From assembly GCA_002197995.1 (NCBI GenBank), contig NGZR01000001.1:4836001-4900000 (forward strand): 64,000 bases of DNA, given 5' to 3'. This DNA is from Gaeumannomyces sp. JS-464. Lineage: Eukaryota; Ascomycota; Sordariomycetes; Magnaporthales; Magnaporthaceae. Numbering within the stretch: position 1 is the stretch's first letter; each line of letters opens with the position of its first letter. The position numbers were made by a program, and so were the translations under genes. Below are positions 62,101-64,000 of this stretch, piece after piece. The notes beneath the pieces are model-generated. The model ran no database searches. It was not told the DNA's origin and saw only the letters and a program-made list of their open reading frames with translations.

Positions 62101-63643
62101 GCCACTCGAGAGGGTCAACCGACGACAGGTCCCGCGTCCGCAGGGCAGATGTGTCGGGTGAAGCTACCAAATTTGACGAGGCAATGGCGGCGGGTTTGAC
62201 CCAGTGAACGTTGCGATCCAGCGCTTCCAGCACAGCATCGACCACCTGGGCGGCCAGGTAGGGCTGCAGCTTGAGGGCAATGACGCTTAGGGCTTTGCTG
62301 GCGGCTAACCGGACGGGCGTGTCGTTGTCGGAGAGCAGGTCAAGCAGGTGACCAACGACTGTCTCGACGAGAAAAGTCTCGGCTTTTCTCTGGCTGCTGC
62401 TGCCCTCCTCCAAGGGCTTCCTCAGGACGAGGACGGCGACGGAGCGCATGACCTTGATCATGGTCTTGCGCGCGAGGGCGGACGAAGCGATCAGCTTCGA
62501 GGTCGGCGCCGCGTCCCTGCCGGACGAGATGTTGTAGGCAGCGTAAAAGACGGCCGTCAGGTATCGGTCCATGTCAGACGTGTCGGATGACGAGGCGAGC
62601 ATGCCGGCGAGAAAAGACAGCACGCCGATGTAGTGGTAGGGCGACGAGTGAGCACCCGCGACAATATCCTCCTCCCCGTTGTCATCTCCTGCGCCTTTGC
62701 CTCGAGGTCGCAGGGAATCGAGCGACCACTGCACGAGAGCGTTCAGGATGCCGAGCTCCTGCATGTCTCTCCTCATGGCGATCCTCACCAGCAACGCCCT
62801 GGCCGCGTCCCTCTCCTTCCCCGGAGAGCCGAGGTACTTGAGCGCCAAGGGAAGGATCCTGAGCGTGATCCCCGGTATGTTGGGCGGCCACTGGAGGCCT
62901 GGGATATCAGGGAGGTCATCCTCGGCCAGGTCAACGGACGAGATGGTGGCCAGGTCGAAGGGGGCCAGGAACAGGTGGGATAGCCACAGCAGCACACGTA
63001 GCGCTCCTCCCACGTCCAGATGCAGGCCGCCGACTCATTCTGCTGGACAGCAGCTGCATCATCGCTGGGCGCCGTGGAGGAAGCCGCGGCGAAATTGGCG
63101 GCCGACCTCTCTGAGTCCTCGAGGGCGGACAGCAGTCGCTCCAGGTGCCTGGTCTCGACGCTGAGGAAGCGCACGACCACCTTCTCGCCCCTGATCTTGC
63201 ACAGCGTGTAGAGCAACTTGCAGATGGCGGCGGGCAGGGGCATCAGCAGGCCGGCCCTGATGGAGCGCGCCCTAGAGCGCCTGGGCGCAGCGAGGTAGTC
63301 GACGAGGGCATCTCCGAGGGCGGGGACCCAGCGGGAGAGGTGCGGGTCCAGCAGCTGGGGCAGTTCCTGGAAGGGATCAAGAAGCTGGAGGCATGCAGTG
63401 AGCGGTCAGCAGTGCGCTCTGAGCACCTTGGCTTGTGGATAAAAACAATACTGAATACAAAAAAACAAACGGATTGCTGCTCACCGACGTTGCCAGACGT
63501 GCCGCCTCATGTGATCGGACCTGCCCCCGCACTGTGCCATCGGCCCTGCGAAGAAATGGCTGGAGCGACCGATCAAAGTCGGTGATCAGATCGCTCGATA
63601 TTTTCTGCAGCTTTACATCCGAGTCTTCCTCAGGCGCATCCAT
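59112..63643 (-). CDS. Tubulin-folding cofactor D
   Basis: Starts at the ATG at 63643 (MDAPEEDSDVKLQKIS). Introns at 63385-63484 and about 60065-60174 (GTATGT..ACGCAG). The N-terminus matches the family: FQELPQLLDPHLSRWVPAL, KLLYTLCKIRGEKVVVRFL and WEERYV..LLWLSHLFLAPFDL. The HEAT-repeat body follows (GSPGKERDAARALLVRIAMR, RDASCFGIWALARRY, NIRRGASAALQELVGRHP, VDYHTVALRSRA), then the C-terminal RRRLGALMLHPWPRVRTVV block. Cofactor D (yeast Cin1) binds beta-tubulin and, with cofactors C and E, assembles and releases alpha/beta-tubulin, stimulating the Arl2/Cin4 GTPase. Length is about 1450 residues, longer than the human protein partly because of two poly-Gln inserts (59480-59502 and 59686-59710). 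Single-base shifts near 62992 and 60010 are bridged by homology. Confidence 0.92.
59480..59502 (-). repeat. CAG/CTG trinucleotide run encoding poly-Gln in cofactor D
   Basis: About seven CTG triplets on the + strand, read as Gln on the coding strand; a second run lies at 59686-59710. Both fall in the divergent C-terminal part. Confidence 0.85.
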
Positions 63644-64000
63644 CTTTGCGGTTGGGCTGTGGTTGTTGGCGGGTGGGCGAGTCGGTGATGAGCAGAGACT
63701 CGTGGCTCTACTCATTCACTCGTTGGTTGCACTGATGGAGATGGGAGATTCCCCTCGGCAATTCGCAGCCAACAGATTGGACCCCACGAATTGCCCTCAA
63801 AATTCAACATCCAAACGCTGATCCATGCTTTTACAAAACCATGGCTGAAAATTTCATTTGGGGCCCATGCCTTTTAATGGCATGTCTCACTGTCTCGGCT
63901 GAGCGGACTGGTGTTGTGCGATGAGGGGACATCTATGTAAAGGACCTACCTTTTGAGGATTGTTGATGCTATTTAATCCAGGCCCGCGGCTACCACTTGA
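63644..64000. promoter_or_regulatory. Upstream flank of cofactor D
   Basis: 357 bp to the window end; presumably the promoter of the minus-strand cofactor D gene. No second gene is visible. Confidence 0.45.

Overview
This window is nuclear DNA of a filamentous ascomycete, most likely a Sordariomycete (inference). Genes carry short introns with GT..AG ends and CTAAC/CTGAC-type branch points. Coding regions are GC-rich, and genes lie on both strands without operons. The gene content is fungal: NOP14, tubulin cofactor D, a CLIP-170-type CAP-Gly protein, Sip5, an Ara2-type reductase, a P450 and an AA8-AA12 oxidoreductase. An AT-rich block of decayed transposons shows the G-to-A/C-to-T signature of repeat-induced point mutation (RIP).

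Layout. 1-1103: 3' part of an Env7/STK16-type kinase. 2209-5080 (-): CAP-Gly microtubule protein. 8542-9619 (-): small conserved membrane-anchored protein, divergent from NOP14 at 10092-12918 (+). 13063-14256 (-): winged-helix/GNAT acetyltransferase. 15745-17486 (+): cytochrome P450. 17664-26546: pogo/Fot1-type DNA transposon (transposase on the minus strand) split by a complete Ty3/gypsy chromovirus at 18423-24360 (+) with 216-bp LTRs and a 5-bp target duplication. 27909-28984 (-): single-Myb-repeat protein. 28985-34055: about 5 kb with no recognisable gene. 34056-35807 (+): single-pass membrane protein. 37464-40197 (+): Sip5. 41407-42536 (-): Ara2-like aldo/keto reductase. 44063-46406 (+): secreted AA8-AA12 haem/PQQ sugar dehydrogenase. 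46635-48719 (-): secreted beta-lactamase-like serine hydrolase. 49585-50633 (-): single-pass membrane protein with a Cys-rich ectodomain. 52312-54083 (-): conserved fungal protein with a repeated STRQM motif. 54084-59111: gene-free. 59112-63643 (-): tubulin cofactor D.

One pattern affects most of the window. Many conserved, probably essential genes (NOP14, cofactor D, Sip5, CAP-Gly protein, P450, AA12, Ara2) are interrupted by single-base frameshifts, mostly losses of one base from short G or C runs, and the homologous protein resumes at once in another frame. Because these breaks hit housekeeping genes, I read them as uncorrected indels in a long-read assembly and annotate the genes as CDS spanning the breaks. 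The decay inside the transposons is different in kind: transitions only, mostly creating TAA stops.

Functionally, most genes are independent housekeeping loci (ribosome biogenesis, microtubule regulation and tubulin folding, Snf1-associated signalling). The 41.4-50.6 kb segment groups a sugar-oxidising AKR, an extracellular haem/PQQ sugar dehydrogenase, a secreted serine hydrolase and a surface protein. It is the most plausible accessory neighbourhood and the best candidate for new biology here.
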